In this document: positions 32,460-41,208 of the stretch, in pieces | Layout: the number at the start of each line of letters is the position of its first letter | How positions within the stretch are numbered: the stretch's first letter is position 1 | NCBI GenBank assembly: GCA_012270795.1 | Contig: JAAXHO010000197.1 | Location: 1-41,812, forward strand | Length of the DNA stretch: 41,812 nt | Reading direction: 5' to 3' | Source of the DNA: Candidatus Poribacteria bacterium | Lineage (GTDB): Bacteria; Poribacteria; WGA-4E; WGA-3G | Notes under the pieces: model-generated | What the model was told of the DNA's origin: nothing | The model's database searches: none | Seen by the model: only the letters and a program-made list of their open reading frames with translations | Program-made: the position numbers and the translations under genes

Positions 32460-33167
32460 ATGCATGTATTGATTACCTCAGCCAGTTCTGAATTAGCACG
32501 CAGATTGGCAACCGCCACCTCTGAATCGCATACAATACGACTAACAGAACTTGAACCTGTTGATACCAACTTTGAATTCATTCAATCTGAGCTAGGACAC
32601 GACGAATCAACGAATGACTTGGTGAAAGATATAGACACAATTGTCCACATTGCTGAAATACCACCTGACTTTTTAACGAAAACTTGCGGACCAGAGAGCT
32701 TTGAGATTGACTATCAAACACGATGCACCTACAACTTATTGATGGCAGCATCTACAGAAGGTGTCAAACACTTTATCTATGCCAGCACACTCCGATTGTT
32801 TGAACAGCACGATGAAGATTGGACCGTCAAAGAGAATTGGAGGCCGTGTCCCAGTACAGACACTTTTGTACTCTCAAAACATCTCGGAGAGTTTACGTGT
32901 CGTGAATTCGCTCGCGAAGGAAAAATCAATGTAACATGTCTTCGCCTCGGTGCTATTACTACGACTGAAGAAGCTGCTAATGCAGAGCTCAACTCTATGT
33001 GGCTGGAAATAAACGATGCAGTCACAGCATTTCAAGGGGCAATTCATGCACCGTCAAGATGGGGCATTTTTCATGTTCAGTCAGAATTCCCTGGTTCCCG
33101 TTTCACTATAGGTAAAGCAAAGGGACACCTGAAATTCAACCCACAATTTGTCCCACCGACAAAATAA
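32460..33167 (+). CDS. NAD-dependent epimerase/dehydratase-like SDR protein, degenerate
   Basis: 235 aa. The extended-SDR framework is visible (IVHIAEIPPDF, YQTRCTYNLLMAASTEGVKHFIYASTLRLF, LSKHLGEFTCREFA), but the N-terminal GxxGxxG is altered to SASSELARR, and the catalytic Y-x-x-x-K appears as F-V-L-S-K. The protein may be non-catalytic or bind cofactor differently. AGAGAG lies upstream of the ATG. It sits 42 bp before a second, intact SDR gene, so the two may form a heterodimer or a duplicated pair with one decayed member. Confidence 0.75.
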   Translation: MHVLITSASSELARRLATATSESHTIRLTELEPVDTNFEFIQSELGHDESTNDLVKDIDTIVHIAEIPPDFLTKTCGPESFEIDYQTRCTYNLLMAASTEGVKHFIYASTLRLFEQHDEDWTVKENWRPCPSTDTFVLSKHLGEFTCREFAREGKINVTCLRLGAITTTEEAANAELNSMWLEINDAVTAFQGAIHAPSRWGIFHVQSEFPGSRFTIGKAKGHLKFNPQFVPPTK

Positions 33168-33209
33168 CAGACACAACGTGTGCTGAACACAAACACTAAG
33201 GAAATAACA

Positions 33210-33935
33210 ATGAAAGTTCTCATTTTAGGCGGTAACGGGTTTCTCGGACCACACGTAGTCAAAGCATTAGAACCTTACTACACTTTGCGCGTTACGGACA
33301 TCAACGAGATTAAAACTAAGCATGAATCCTTACATGTTGACGTTAGTTCATTAGAACAGGTGATGAAAGCAGCTGAAGGGATGGACACAATTATCAACTG
33401 CTCAGTACTTCGCCATGACCGACAGTTGGCATTTGATGTGAGTACACGTGGTGCTTATAATACGATGCGTGCTGCTGTTGAACACGGAATCCGCCGCGTC
33501 ATCAACACCGGTCCACACTTCACCATCCAAGGCGATGCCTACACCAGTTGGGATTACGAGATTAACCCTGATGTGCCACCCAAAACAAGCACAGGTCTCT
33601 ATCCACTAACTAAAGGACTCGGACAGGAAATCTGTAAAGTTTTTACTGAACACTACGATATTTATGTCCTCTGCTACCTTTTTCTCAGTTTTCAGGAACT
33701 CAATTATGAGAAAGAAGGGACTGATCTCAACCCATTTTCTGTCAGTTGGCGAGATGCAGGAGAAGCGTTTCGATTAGGATTAGAAATTGATCTGGCAGAT
33801 TTACCATCAAGGTGTGAGATTTTCAACATCTTTGCTGACTTGCCGCACCAACAGTTCTCAAATGAAAAAACGAAACGCATTTTAGGATTTCAACCTCAGG
33901 ATAATTTTGAATGGATGTGGCATAAGAAAAAATGA
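33210..33935 (+). CDS. NAD-dependent epimerase/dehydratase family protein (SDR)
   Basis: 241 aa from the ATG at 33210 (AAGGA upstream). The cofactor loop GGNGFLGPHV is intact, followed by DTIINCSVLRHDR, STRGAYNTMRAAVEHGIRRV and the catalytic Y-P-L-T-K (TGLYPLTKGLGQEICK). It is shorter than most extended SDR sugar epimerases and lacks much of the substrate domain. The neighbouring SDR gene upstream suggests joint action on a nucleotide sugar or similar substrate, which I cannot identify. Confidence 0.8.
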   Translation: MKVLILGGNGFLGPHVVKALEPYYTLRVTDINEIKTKHESLHVDVSSLEQVMKAAEGMDTIINCSVLRHDRQLAFDVSTRGAYNTMRAAVEHGIRRVINTGPHFTIQGDAYTSWDYEINPDVPPKTSTGLYPLTKGLGQEICKVFTEHYDIYVLCYLFLSFQELNYEKEGTDLNPFSVSWRDAGEAFRLGLEIDLADLPSRCEIFNIFADLPHQQFSNEKTKRILGFQPQDNFEWMWHKKK

Positions 33936-33964
33936 TGTGAGATATAACTTCAGGAGGAGAAAAA

Positions 33965-34435
33965 ATGGTAAGCATAGAAAACCTGTCAGAACTTACAGTT
34001 GATCGTCTACTACAAAATGTCAAAAAGTTATCACCTGTGGAATTGGATGAATTCACACAAAAACTAACTGCATGGCAGGAACGAAAAGACATATCTATAG
34101 ACGAGGAACTTGATGCTGATGCCTCAGATGACGAGGTAATTGCATACATCAAAAAGAACTTAAAATTGACTGAGAAGGAGAATCATCGTTATTGGGAATT
34201 GCGACTTAAGCGAGAGGATACAGATTTATCTGATGACGAAACAGTTGAATATGGAAACTTTATAGCAAAATTGGAAATGATGAATATTAAACGGCTTGAA
34301 GCACTCTGCATCTTAGTACACCGTTGGAAAAAACCAGCAATTGAAATTCTATCAGAATATGGTCTACTAATTTCCCAATTTGATGAACCCGATTATTATG
34401 AATCTATTTCTCAAATGAATCAATCAAGGACCTAA
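33965..34435 (+). CDS. Hypothetical protein paired with an HNH nuclease
   Basis: 156 aa, strongly acidic and predicted almost fully helical. The segments LTVDRLLQNVKKLSPVELDE, LTEKENHRYWELRLKRED and NIKRLEALCILVHRWKKP resemble short coiled-coil proteins often encoded immediately upstream of small HNH nucleases. It has a very strong AGGAGG ribosome site and lies 20 bp before the HNH gene. An antitoxin or partner role is inferred only from this arrangement. Confidence 0.6.
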   Translation: MVSIENLSELTVDRLLQNVKKLSPVELDEFTQKLTAWQERKDISIDEELDADASDDEVIAYIKKNLKLTEKENHRYWELRLKREDTDLSDDETVEYGNFIAKLEMMNIKRLEALCILVHRWKKPAIEILSEYGLLISQFDEPDYYESISQMNQSRT

Positions 34436-34455
34436 AGGCAGGAATATAGAAAAGG

Positions 34456-34889
34456 ATGATGTCTACTGATCGTATTTCTGCTCGTATACGCCGACAAGTT
34501 CAAGTACGTGCGAAAGGTTTATGTGAATATTGCAGATCACCAGACAATTTTGCCACCTCTCCGTTTCATTGTGAGCATATCATTCCCAAAAGGATAGGCG
34601 GCACTAATGCAATGGATAATTTAGCGTGGGCGTGTCCGCGTTGTAATAACCACAAACATGCTAAAATACACGCACAGGATCCGCAGACAGGTCAACGCGT
34701 GCCGCTTTTCAATCCTCGTGAAAAACAGTAGCAAGACATTTTATGTGGAGTAAAGATTTTCTATATATAATTGGACGCACGCGGACAGGTAGAGCAACAG
34801 TTGAGGCATTGAATATGAATCTACCACAGCGGGTAAATTTACGTAGAGCATTGCTTAGTTTTGGAGAGCATCCTGCAGAAATTGTATGA
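34456..34889 (+). pseudogene. HNH endonuclease, frameshifted
   Basis: The intact first part (91 codons) has the zinc-type HNH core: CEYC, HCEHIIPKRIGGTNAMDNL, then CPRCNNHK, ending in PLFNPREKQ and a TAG at 34729-34731. In the -1 frame from the five-A run (34721-34725) the sequence continues as coherent protein, RHFMWSKDFLYIIGRTRTG, then ATVEALNMNLPQRVNLRR to a TGA at 34887-34889, matching the usual C-terminal part of this nuclease family. One base is therefore missing, by mutation or by a homopolymer sequencing error. The full product would be about 144 aa. Confidence 0.8.
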
Positions 34890-34899
34890 CTTATTGACT

Positions 34900-35673
34900 A
34901 TGAACACTAAACTCTTTGCACACCGCGGCGGTATGGCGCGTGCACCCGAAAACACACTCGCTTCCTTTAAACAAGCACTCACAGATGGTGCTGATGGATT
35001 TGAATGTGATGTCTGCCTCACACAAGATAAGCAACCTGTGTTAATCCACATTGGTTTCAACCGAGATGATATTCGCAAAGCCACTGGATGTCCAACACCT
35101 CCCAATCAACTAAAATGGGAAGATGTCCAGCAACTAAAAATGGTAAACTCAGACGAACCTATCGCACACCTTGATGACGCACTCAGATTCGTAGAAGAAA
35201 ACCAATTTCCCTGCTTTATTGAACCAAAAACCGATGCCCCCGAAATTCTTCCAATTATCATAGAAAGGATAACTCACTTTGATATCGTTCACCGCGTTAA
35301 TATACTCACCTTTTACCTTCACAAACAATTACTTGTTGATGTGAAAAAATTAGAGCCGCGGCTCCACACGAGTGTAATCTTGATTAACCCATTAGCAAAC
35401 TACCTTAAGGCTGCGAAAAAAATCGATGCAAATCGTATCATTCTCGGTTGGAACAAAATTAATCATTTTGGGATCTACAATTCATTAACCCGTTCTGTTC
35501 CACGACAAGTAAAGGAACTTCATACCAATAATATCATTGTTGAAGCAGGATTTATTCTGACTGACAGAGATGTGAACTGGGCAATAAAAAACGGTATTGA
35601 TGGGTTGTGGGTAGACGATGTACCTTACATCAGAAACTGTGTTAAACAAATTACTAAGCAAATTGGAACATAA
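34900..35673 (+). CDS. Glycerophosphodiester phosphodiesterase family protein
   Basis: 257 aa from the ATG at 34900; the longer TTG start at 34861 lies inside the frameshifted HNH gene. The TIM-barrel signature is present: HRGG, APENTLASFKQAL, GADGFECDVCLTQDKQPVLIH, then a family Glu/Lys pair in CFIEPKTD, and late IDGLWVDDVPY. The usual H-D after VLI is H-I (VLIHIGFNRDD), so a conserved acidic residue of the active site is shifted or lost. The family splits glycerophosphodiesters to glycerol-3-phosphate and an alcohol. No signal peptide. It is followed 8 bp later by the deacetylase-fold gene. Confidence 0.75.
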   Translation: MNTKLFAHRGGMARAPENTLASFKQALTDGADGFECDVCLTQDKQPVLIHIGFNRDDIRKATGCPTPPNQLKWEDVQQLKMVNSDEPIAHLDDALRFVEENQFPCFIEPKTDAPEILPIIIERITHFDIVHRVNILTFYLHKQLLVDVKKLEPRLHTSVILINPLANYLKAAKKIDANRIILGWNKINHFGIYNSLTRSVPRQVKELHTNNIIVEAGFILTDRDVNWAIKNGIDGLWVDDVPYIRNCVKQITKQIGT

Positions 35674-35681
35674 CATAAAAA

Positions 35682-36956
35682 ATGAATGTTACCGTCTGTA
35701 ACCCCCTACTCAGAACCCCTCTCTCCCTTATTGTTGACGATTCGTGTCCTGTAATCAATCTCACCTATTTTTGGATACAGCAAAGGCACGCATGGAAAGC
35801 TCTACACCAACCGAATACCCCTCCGGATCGGTGGGAAGGTGATGCAGCACAACACAAAAATATGCCACAAACAATTCCCGCAGATTTCGCATGGGAGTGG
35901 GCAGAATGGTGCTGGGAAAACGGCGTGAAAGGGAAATTTAGCCTTATTCCTTATCCCGCTGGAATAGGACGCGTTGATGAAGGATTCCCAGATTTCCCAA
36001 CACACGAATATCAGTCATGGCTACGAATCTATCGTGAAATTATATGGCCAAACTTTGATTTAACACCTGAAATGCTAACACATACCGCAGTCGTTGATTT
36101 GGAAACACTCACACTAACTGAGAAATGGGAACAGGTTGAGTGGGTAGACCCTCCTGTTGATAACAGTTTGACAGATTATATTATAACCGCAATGAAGATG
36201 CTCAATAATGTCGGCATCCCGTGTGAAGGTGTCACGAGCCCGGGAGCGTTCGGTAAACGCCAAGAAACAGCGTATGCAAAAGCAGTATTAACAGCATCTC
36301 AGGAGGTTAATAACGATCCACGCCCCTTCTATTTCCTTTGGTTGAAACATGATGAACTTCCCGATGTACCTATCTGGCACGCTGAAAAGGAAAAGGGGAT
36401 CGCTATCGCAAGCATCGTTTCATGTGCAGGAGATTGGTTTGGTGGATGGACTGGTTACGATTTGGGCAATGCGGATCGATTCATCACGGAAGATGGACAA
36501 GGCGGACGATTGCCACCTATCCTTGACCAAGAACTGCCGTGTGTGCTTGTTGGACATTGGCCCGGTTTTTATTTTAACGGAGATAAATATGGATTTGATG
36601 TGCTGAAAACCGTCAAAACAAGATTGGATGAGTACGACCCCGATGGAACAAAAACACGCTGGATGAAAACTTCAGAAATTGCACACTACTGGATGGCGCG
36701 CGAATTTGCTGATATTACAGTGGTTGAAGAAAACAAGCAGATCAACATCGTCACACAATTCCCGACTGCAAACTTCACCTTAGCTATTGACGCGCCTATA
36801 CGGAATATACAAGGCAACGGGTGGCACCTCCGAGAGGTACATTCGCGCCGCAATTTTCAGAAAGATACGTTTATCTGTGAAGGTAAACAGACATTCGTTG
36901 CCTTTGACCTGGAAATTGGAGAAACAAATCTATTCGTTACGGCAACGGAGATATAA
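35682..36956 (+). CDS. Polysaccharide deacetylase-fold protein (probable)
   Basis: 424 aa. The N-terminus has SLIVDDSCPVIN, where the acidic pair lies in the position of the metal-binding motif of NodB-type deacetylases, followed by WENGVKGKFSLIPYPAGIG and THTAVVDLETL. The middle part (ITAMKMLNNVGIPCEGVTSP, GAFGKRQETAYAKAVL) also fits this barrel. The C-terminal 80 residues look like a beta-rich accessory domain. I recognise the fold but not the substrate. Start context is weak (AAAAA before the ATG). It follows GDPD by 8 bp and precedes the ArsA-like gene by 69 bp. Confidence 0.6.
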   Translation: MNVTVCNPLLRTPLSLIVDDSCPVINLTYFWIQQRHAWKALHQPNTPPDRWEGDAAQHKNMPQTIPADFAWEWAEWCWENGVKGKFSLIPYPAGIGRVDEGFPDFPTHEYQSWLRIYREIIWPNFDLTPEMLTHTAVVDLETLTLTEKWEQVEWVDPPVDNSLTDYIITAMKMLNNVGIPCEGVTSPGAFGKRQETAYAKAVLTASQEVNNDPRPFYFLWLKHDELPDVPIWHAEKEKGIAIASIVSCAGDWFGGWTGYDLGNADRFITEDGQGGRLPPILDQELPCVLVGHWPGFYFNGDKYGFDVLKTVKTRLDEYDPDGTKTRWMKTSEIAHYWMAREFADITVVEENKQINIVTQFPTANFTLAIDAPIRNIQGNGWHLREVHSRRNFQKDTFICEGKQTFVAFDLEIGETNLFVTATEI

Positions 36957-37025
36957 AGACGTACTTGCATATTCTGACCTTTTAGGATATACTTAAACAA
37001 CTCTAAACTAAGTAGGACTCGAATA

Positions 37026-38204
37026 GTGCGTATCATATTGTACACAGGAAAAGGGGGTGTCGGCAAAACCACCATTTCTGCAGCAACAGGAATGAAGTTG
37101 GCATCCCTCGGATATAAGACGATTGTAATCTCGCTTGACGTGGCACATTCGCTCCGAGATTCCTATAATAATACCGAACAACTCATCGCGGAGTCTACCG
37201 AAAAACAGGTACAAATCCATGAAAACCTCTGGATACAGGAGGTCAACGTTCAGGAAGCCATTGTTGAATATTGGGACGAGGTCTACAACTACATACGCTC
37301 TTTGTTAAACCGTTCCGGTTTGGAGAGTCTTATAGCAGAAGAGATTGCCGTGTTTCCGGGTATGGAGGAAATCTGCGCGCTGCTTTATATCAATCAGTAT
37401 GTCCGCGAAAAAACCTATGATGTGATTATCCTCGACTGTGCCCCTACTGGTGAATCGTTGCGGTTCGTTAGCATCCCTACCACCCTTGAATGGTATATGC
37501 ACCGAATTTTCAAATTAGAACGAAACCTTGCAAAAATCGCAGGACCTGTAATAGAAAAGGTCAGTTCTGTCCCTTTACCAAAGGATGCATACTTCCAAAA
37601 CATTCAAAACCTATTTGACAAACTGGAAGGTATTGATAGGGTACTCACAGACCCGAAAATCACAACAGTCCGATTGGTAACAAACCCAGAAAAAATCGTC
37701 ATCAAAGAAACACAACGGGCATTTATGTATTTTTGCCTCTATGGCTTATGTATTGATGCCGTCATTATCAACCGTATCTTCCCTGATGGCTTGGAAGAAA
37801 AGTTTTTTGAAATCTGGAAACAGACACAACAACAATATATAGCAGAAGCAGAGAGCTATTTCTCGGATGTGCCAATCTGGAAGGTAAACCTCTTTGACAA
37901 TCAAATTGTAGGCGAAAAGGGACTCCAGGAATTAGGAGATATGCTATACGCCAACATTGATCCAGCAGATAGGTTCTCTGAAAAAAGGTCATATCAATTC
38001 CGAAAAATTGAAGATGTCTATCAACTTACAATGCAATTACCATTTTTGGCAAAACAGGATGTGGACCTGTCTAAACATGGGGATGAGTTAATAGTTACCA
38101 TCGGCGGCTTTAAGCGGCATATTGCTCTACCACGAAGCCTCGCAAACACTAAAGCTACAGGCGCAAAACTGACAGGAAAACAACTAATCATCTCCTTCCA
38201 GTAA
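37026..38204 (+). CDS. ArsA/GET3-family ATPase with C-terminal HSP20-like domain
   Basis: 392 aa starting at GTG (AGGAC upstream). The deviant Walker A is GKGGVGKTTISAATG at the N-terminus; VISLDVAHSLRD carries the switch I Asp; VIILDCAPTGESLRFV is switch II; and VTNPEK with MNR-like VIINRIFP completes the family pattern. The last 75 residues (YQLTMQLPFLAKQDVDLSKH, then ELIVTIGGFKRHIALPR) form a small-heat-shock-like domain found in many bacterial ArsA homologues. The Cys residues of arsenite-binding ArsA are not evident, so arsenite transport is unlikely; a role with membrane proteins is possible. Confidence 0.85.
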   Translation: MRIILYTGKGGVGKTTISAATGMKLASLGYKTIVISLDVAHSLRDSYNNTEQLIAESTEKQVQIHENLWIQEVNVQEAIVEYWDEVYNYIRSLLNRSGLESLIAEEIAVFPGMEEICALLYINQYVREKTYDVIILDCAPTGESLRFVSIPTTLEWYMHRIFKLERNLAKIAGPVIEKVSSVPLPKDAYFQNIQNLFDKLEGIDRVLTDPKITTVRLVTNPEKIVIKETQRAFMYFCLYGLCIDAVIINRIFPDGLEEKFFEIWKQTQQQYIAEAESYFSDVPIWKVNLFDNQIVGEKGLQELGDMLYANIDPADRFSEKRSYQFRKIEDVYQLTMQLPFLAKQDVDLSKHGDELIVTIGGFKRHIALPRSLANTKATGAKLTGKQLIISFQ

Positions 38205-38252
38205 ACTTTTTGTAAAATCAAACGTCTCAAATTGTGCTTATGAAAAAACAAT

Positions 38253-38954
38253 ATGGAGCTAAAAACAGATAAACCCGTATTCACTGTAGCCTTAACAACA
38301 TTTTTAACGTTCTTATTACTGTTTTTACTGCCGAGAAAATCGTTAGGAATTGATGCTATCTGGTGGCTTTATCCCAACCTACTATTTGCAATCGGATGGT
38401 TCGGTTTTCTCATTCACTCACATCGTAATATAACGGAAGATGAATCGTCTCAACTGCTTTCAAGTTGTGTGTTATTTGGGTTTGCAGCGACAGCAATATA
38501 CCTGCCAATGGACAGATTGTTCTCAAGACATGGGAAATTGCAGTTTATCGTCTATCACAGCTCAGATTTTTTGGTGAATGTAACGACCCCTATTGGATTA
38601 ATATTGACATGGGTGCTTTTTGCAACGTTAACCGTATACCTATACCATCGTCTCAAAATGTTCGGGCTGCAACCTTTCGTTGCTTCAGGAATAACAGGGA
38701 TGGCAGCAGGAATCGGAAGCGTTGCTATTTATATGCTTGGTAAAGAATTATGGGTATGGAACCCGCTGCGTGTTGACAATATACCAAATATCGCATCAGT
38801 GCCTATCTTTATGCCAATAACTTATGTGCTTACCTTTACACTATGTCCTTACTATTTTCACCGTGAACAACATGCCTTAATTGCAGGGGCAAGGTGCGGC
38901 CTCTTTATGGGTGTGATAATGTTCTTGAGTTTTCTGCTTTTTTGGATGCAGTAA
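38253..38954 (+). CDS. Multi-pass membrane protein of unknown function
   Basis: 233 aa with about six hydrophobic helices (residues about 10-27, 34-53, 67-86, 105-127, 142-162, 185-203 and 213-232, one of them doubtful). Charged loops contain SHRNITEDESSQ and HREQHALIAG. I recognise no family. It follows the ArsA-like gene by 48 bp and precedes hslV by 112 bp; a weak start with no clear ribosome site lowers confidence in the exact ATG. Confidence 0.6.
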   Translation: MELKTDKPVFTVALTTFLTFLLLFLLPRKSLGIDAIWWLYPNLLFAIGWFGFLIHSHRNITEDESSQLLSSCVLFGFAATAIYLPMDRLFSRHGKLQFIVYHSSDFLVNVTTPIGLILTWVLFATLTVYLYHRLKMFGLQPFVASGITGMAAGIGSVAIYMLGKELWVWNPLRVDNIPNIASVPIFMPITYVLTFTLCPYYFHREQHALIAGARCGLFMGVIMFLSFLLFWMQ

Positions 38955-39066
38955 TACAACATAAAACAAGGTATGAACAACGATTAAAACATCATAGATT
39001 GAGCACGATTGTAAATCTTACACGTTTTAGAAATATCTGTGTGAATATTAAACTATTAGGAAAAAC

Positions 39067-39630
39067 ATGACTGACTTACTTGAAAAGAAAAGAATACGTT
39101 CAACAACAATATTGGCTGTTCGCCGAAATGGAGAAATCGCAATCGGCGGAGATGGACAAGTTACATTAGGCAATACGGCTATTAAACACAGTGCTCGGAA
39201 AATACGTAAGATATATCAAGACCGTGTTCTCATAGGGTTCGCGGGCTCCGCTTCCGATGCACTCACCCTTTACGAAAATTTAGAAAAAAAACTGGAACAG
39301 TACCGTGGCAACTTGCAAAAAGCTGCAGTGGAACTCGCAAGAGATTGGCGGAGTGATCGCATTCTTAGACGTGTAGACGCTTTGATGATTGCAATCAATG
39401 AAAACGATAGTTACTTGATCTCTGGCACTGGCGATCTCATCATACCCGATGATAACGTACTCGCTATCGGTTCGGGAGGTTCCATCGCACTCGCTGCTGC
39501 CAGAGCACTTCTCAAATACTCAGAACTTACCGCAGCTGAGGTTGTCGCTGAAGCCTTAAGGATTACAAGTGAAATATGCATCTACACAAATGCAAAAATA
39601 GAAATTGAATCAATAAAAACTGAAAAATAA
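39067..39630 (+). CDS. hslV: ATP-dependent protease peptidase subunit HslV
   Basis: 187 aa. The catalytic subunit of Hsl[78 protein letters not shown] and [18 protein letters not shown] are canonical. The Thr nucleophile normally follows the initiator Met; here it is Thr13, after a 12-residue leader [12 protein letters not shown], so the proenzyme would need cleavage before Thr13. TTAGGA precedes the ATG. It is followed 65 bp later by hslU. Confidence 0.93.
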   Translation: MTDLLEKKRIRSTTILAVRRNGEIAIGGDGQVTLGNTAIKHSARKIRKIYQDRVLIGFAGSASDALTLYENLEKKLEQYRGNLQKAAVELARDWRSDRILRRVDALMIAINENDSYLISGTGDLIIPDDNVLAIGSGGSIALAAARALLKYSELTAAEVVAEALRITSEICIYTNAKIEIESIKTEK

Positions 39631-39695
39631 GAAAATATCTGTTATCTTGGTTATGGCACAACGTTAGATGCCTACCATATTTTAGGAGGGTTACA

Positions 39696-41198
39696 TTGGA
39701 GAAATCAAATGTTGAAACAAAAGTCTTAGCAGACGCATTAACCCCGCGGCAAATTGTTGAAGAACTTGATAAGTATATTATCGGACAATTTGAAGCAAAA
39801 CGAAGTGTTGCAATTGCTTTGCGAAATCGCGCACGCCGACAAATGCTCGCAGAAGAGATGCAAGACGAAGTCTCACCGAAAAATATCATCATGATCGGAT
39901 CAACAGGTGTCGGGAAAACAGAAATTGCCCGTAGACTTGCACGTCTCGTCGATGCCCCTTTCATAAAAGTGGAAGCTTCCAAATATACTGAAATCGGTTA
40001 TGTCGGTCGAGACGTGGAATCAATGATCCGTGACCTAACGGAACTCTCGGTCAGCAAAGTGAAAGCAGAACAAACGTCAGCTGTTGAAGAAGATGCATTA
40101 GAATTGGCTGAAGAAAAACTATTGGATTGCCTGTTACCGCTGCCTCGGTCTTTGAAAAGCCAACGCACCAAAGAACCAGAAGATGATTTTGAAATAGAAG
40201 ATATAGACGGAGATGTTGACACCGATGAAGAAGATGATGATGACATCCCTTTTCCATTCGACCTATTAGAAGCCGCTGATGAGCAAAATGAAACATTAGA
40301 AAAACAACGAGAACGACACGAAAAAACTCGTGAAAAATTAAGACAGCGGTTGAAGAATGGAGATTTTGAAGATAAACCGGTGGAAATCAATATGAAAAGT
40401 CGCAGTATGCCATTTGTGGAAATATTTTCTCCAGGCGGCATTGAGGAAATGGATATCAACTTCAAAGATATGTTCAACAACATCCTCCCGAATCAGACGA
40501 AAAAACGACGTGTAAAGGTCTCTGAAGCCCGACAAATCCTGATGCAAGAGGAAGCAGAAAAACTGATTGACATGGACGCTGTCATCAGCGACGCAATCGA
40601 ACGCGTAGAAAACTCCGGTATCGTCTTTTTAGATGAAATCGACAAAATCGCGGGACGTGAATCTCGCCAAGGACCAGATGTTTCACGAGAAGGTGTACAA
40701 CGCGACATTCTACCCATCATTGAAGGAAGCACAGTCGCAACGAAATATGGAGCTGTTCGCACACACCATATCCTGTTCATCGCTGCAGGTGCATTTCACG
40801 TCTCAAACCCATCAGACCTGATCCCAGAACTACAAGGAAGATTCCCAATCCGAGTTGAACTCAAAAGCCTAAACCAAAGCGACTTTAAGTCTATCCTAAC
40901 AGAACCGAAGAATGCCTTAGTCAAGCAATACACAGCCCTACTCCAAACGGAGGGGATAGAGGCAACTATCACCAAAGAGGCAATTGAGGAAATTGCTGCC
41001 CTCGCATTTCAGGTGAACGAGTCTGTAGAAGATATCGGGGCAAGACGACTGCACACCATCATGGAAAAACTATTTGAAAACCTATTCTTTGACGCACCTG
41101 ATCTTGAAGATGATAGTGTTACGATAAATGCAGATTATGTCACTGGAGAATTGGAAGCGATCGTTAAAGATCAGGATTTAAGTAAGTATATCCTATAG
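39696..41198 (+). CDS. hslU: ATP-dependent protease ATPase subunit HslU
   Basis: 500 aa. It starts at TTG (39696), supported by AGGAGGG six bases upstream; no nearby ATG has such a site. [21 protein letters not shown], Walker [18 protein letters not shown], the pore GYVGRD, the acidic I-domain (about residues 150-215), Walker [15 protein letters not shown], sensor and the C-terminal box ending DLSKYIL are canonical. The unfoldase hexamer feeds proteins to HslV. Its I-domain is longer and more acidic than usual. It converges on the TPR gene, with 10 bp between stop codons. Confidence 0.93.
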   Translation: MEKSNVETKVLADALTPRQIVEELDKYIIGQFEAKRSVAIALRNRARRQMLAEEMQDEVSPKNIIMIGSTGVGKTEIARRLARLVDAPFIKVEASKYTEIGYVGRDVESMIRDLTELSVSKVKAEQTSAVEEDALELAEEKLLDCLLPLPRSLKSQRTKEPEDDFEIEDIDGDVDTDEEDDDDIPFPFDLLEAADEQNETLEKQRERHEKTREKLRQRLKNGDFEDKPVEINMKSRSMPFVEIFSPGGIEEMDINFKDMFNNILPNQTKKRRVKVSEARQILMQEEAEKLIDMDAVISDAIERVENSGIVFLDEIDKIAGRESRQGPDVSREGVQRDILPIIEGSTVATKYGAVRTHHILFIAAGAFHVSNPSDLIPELQGRFPIRVELKSLNQSDFKSILTEPKNALVKQYTALLQTEGIEATITKEAIEEIAALAFQVNESVEDIGARRLHTIMEKLFENLFFDAPDLEDDSVTINADYVTGELEAIVKDQDLSKYIL

Positions 41199-41208
41199 GC
41201 GGCACAAC

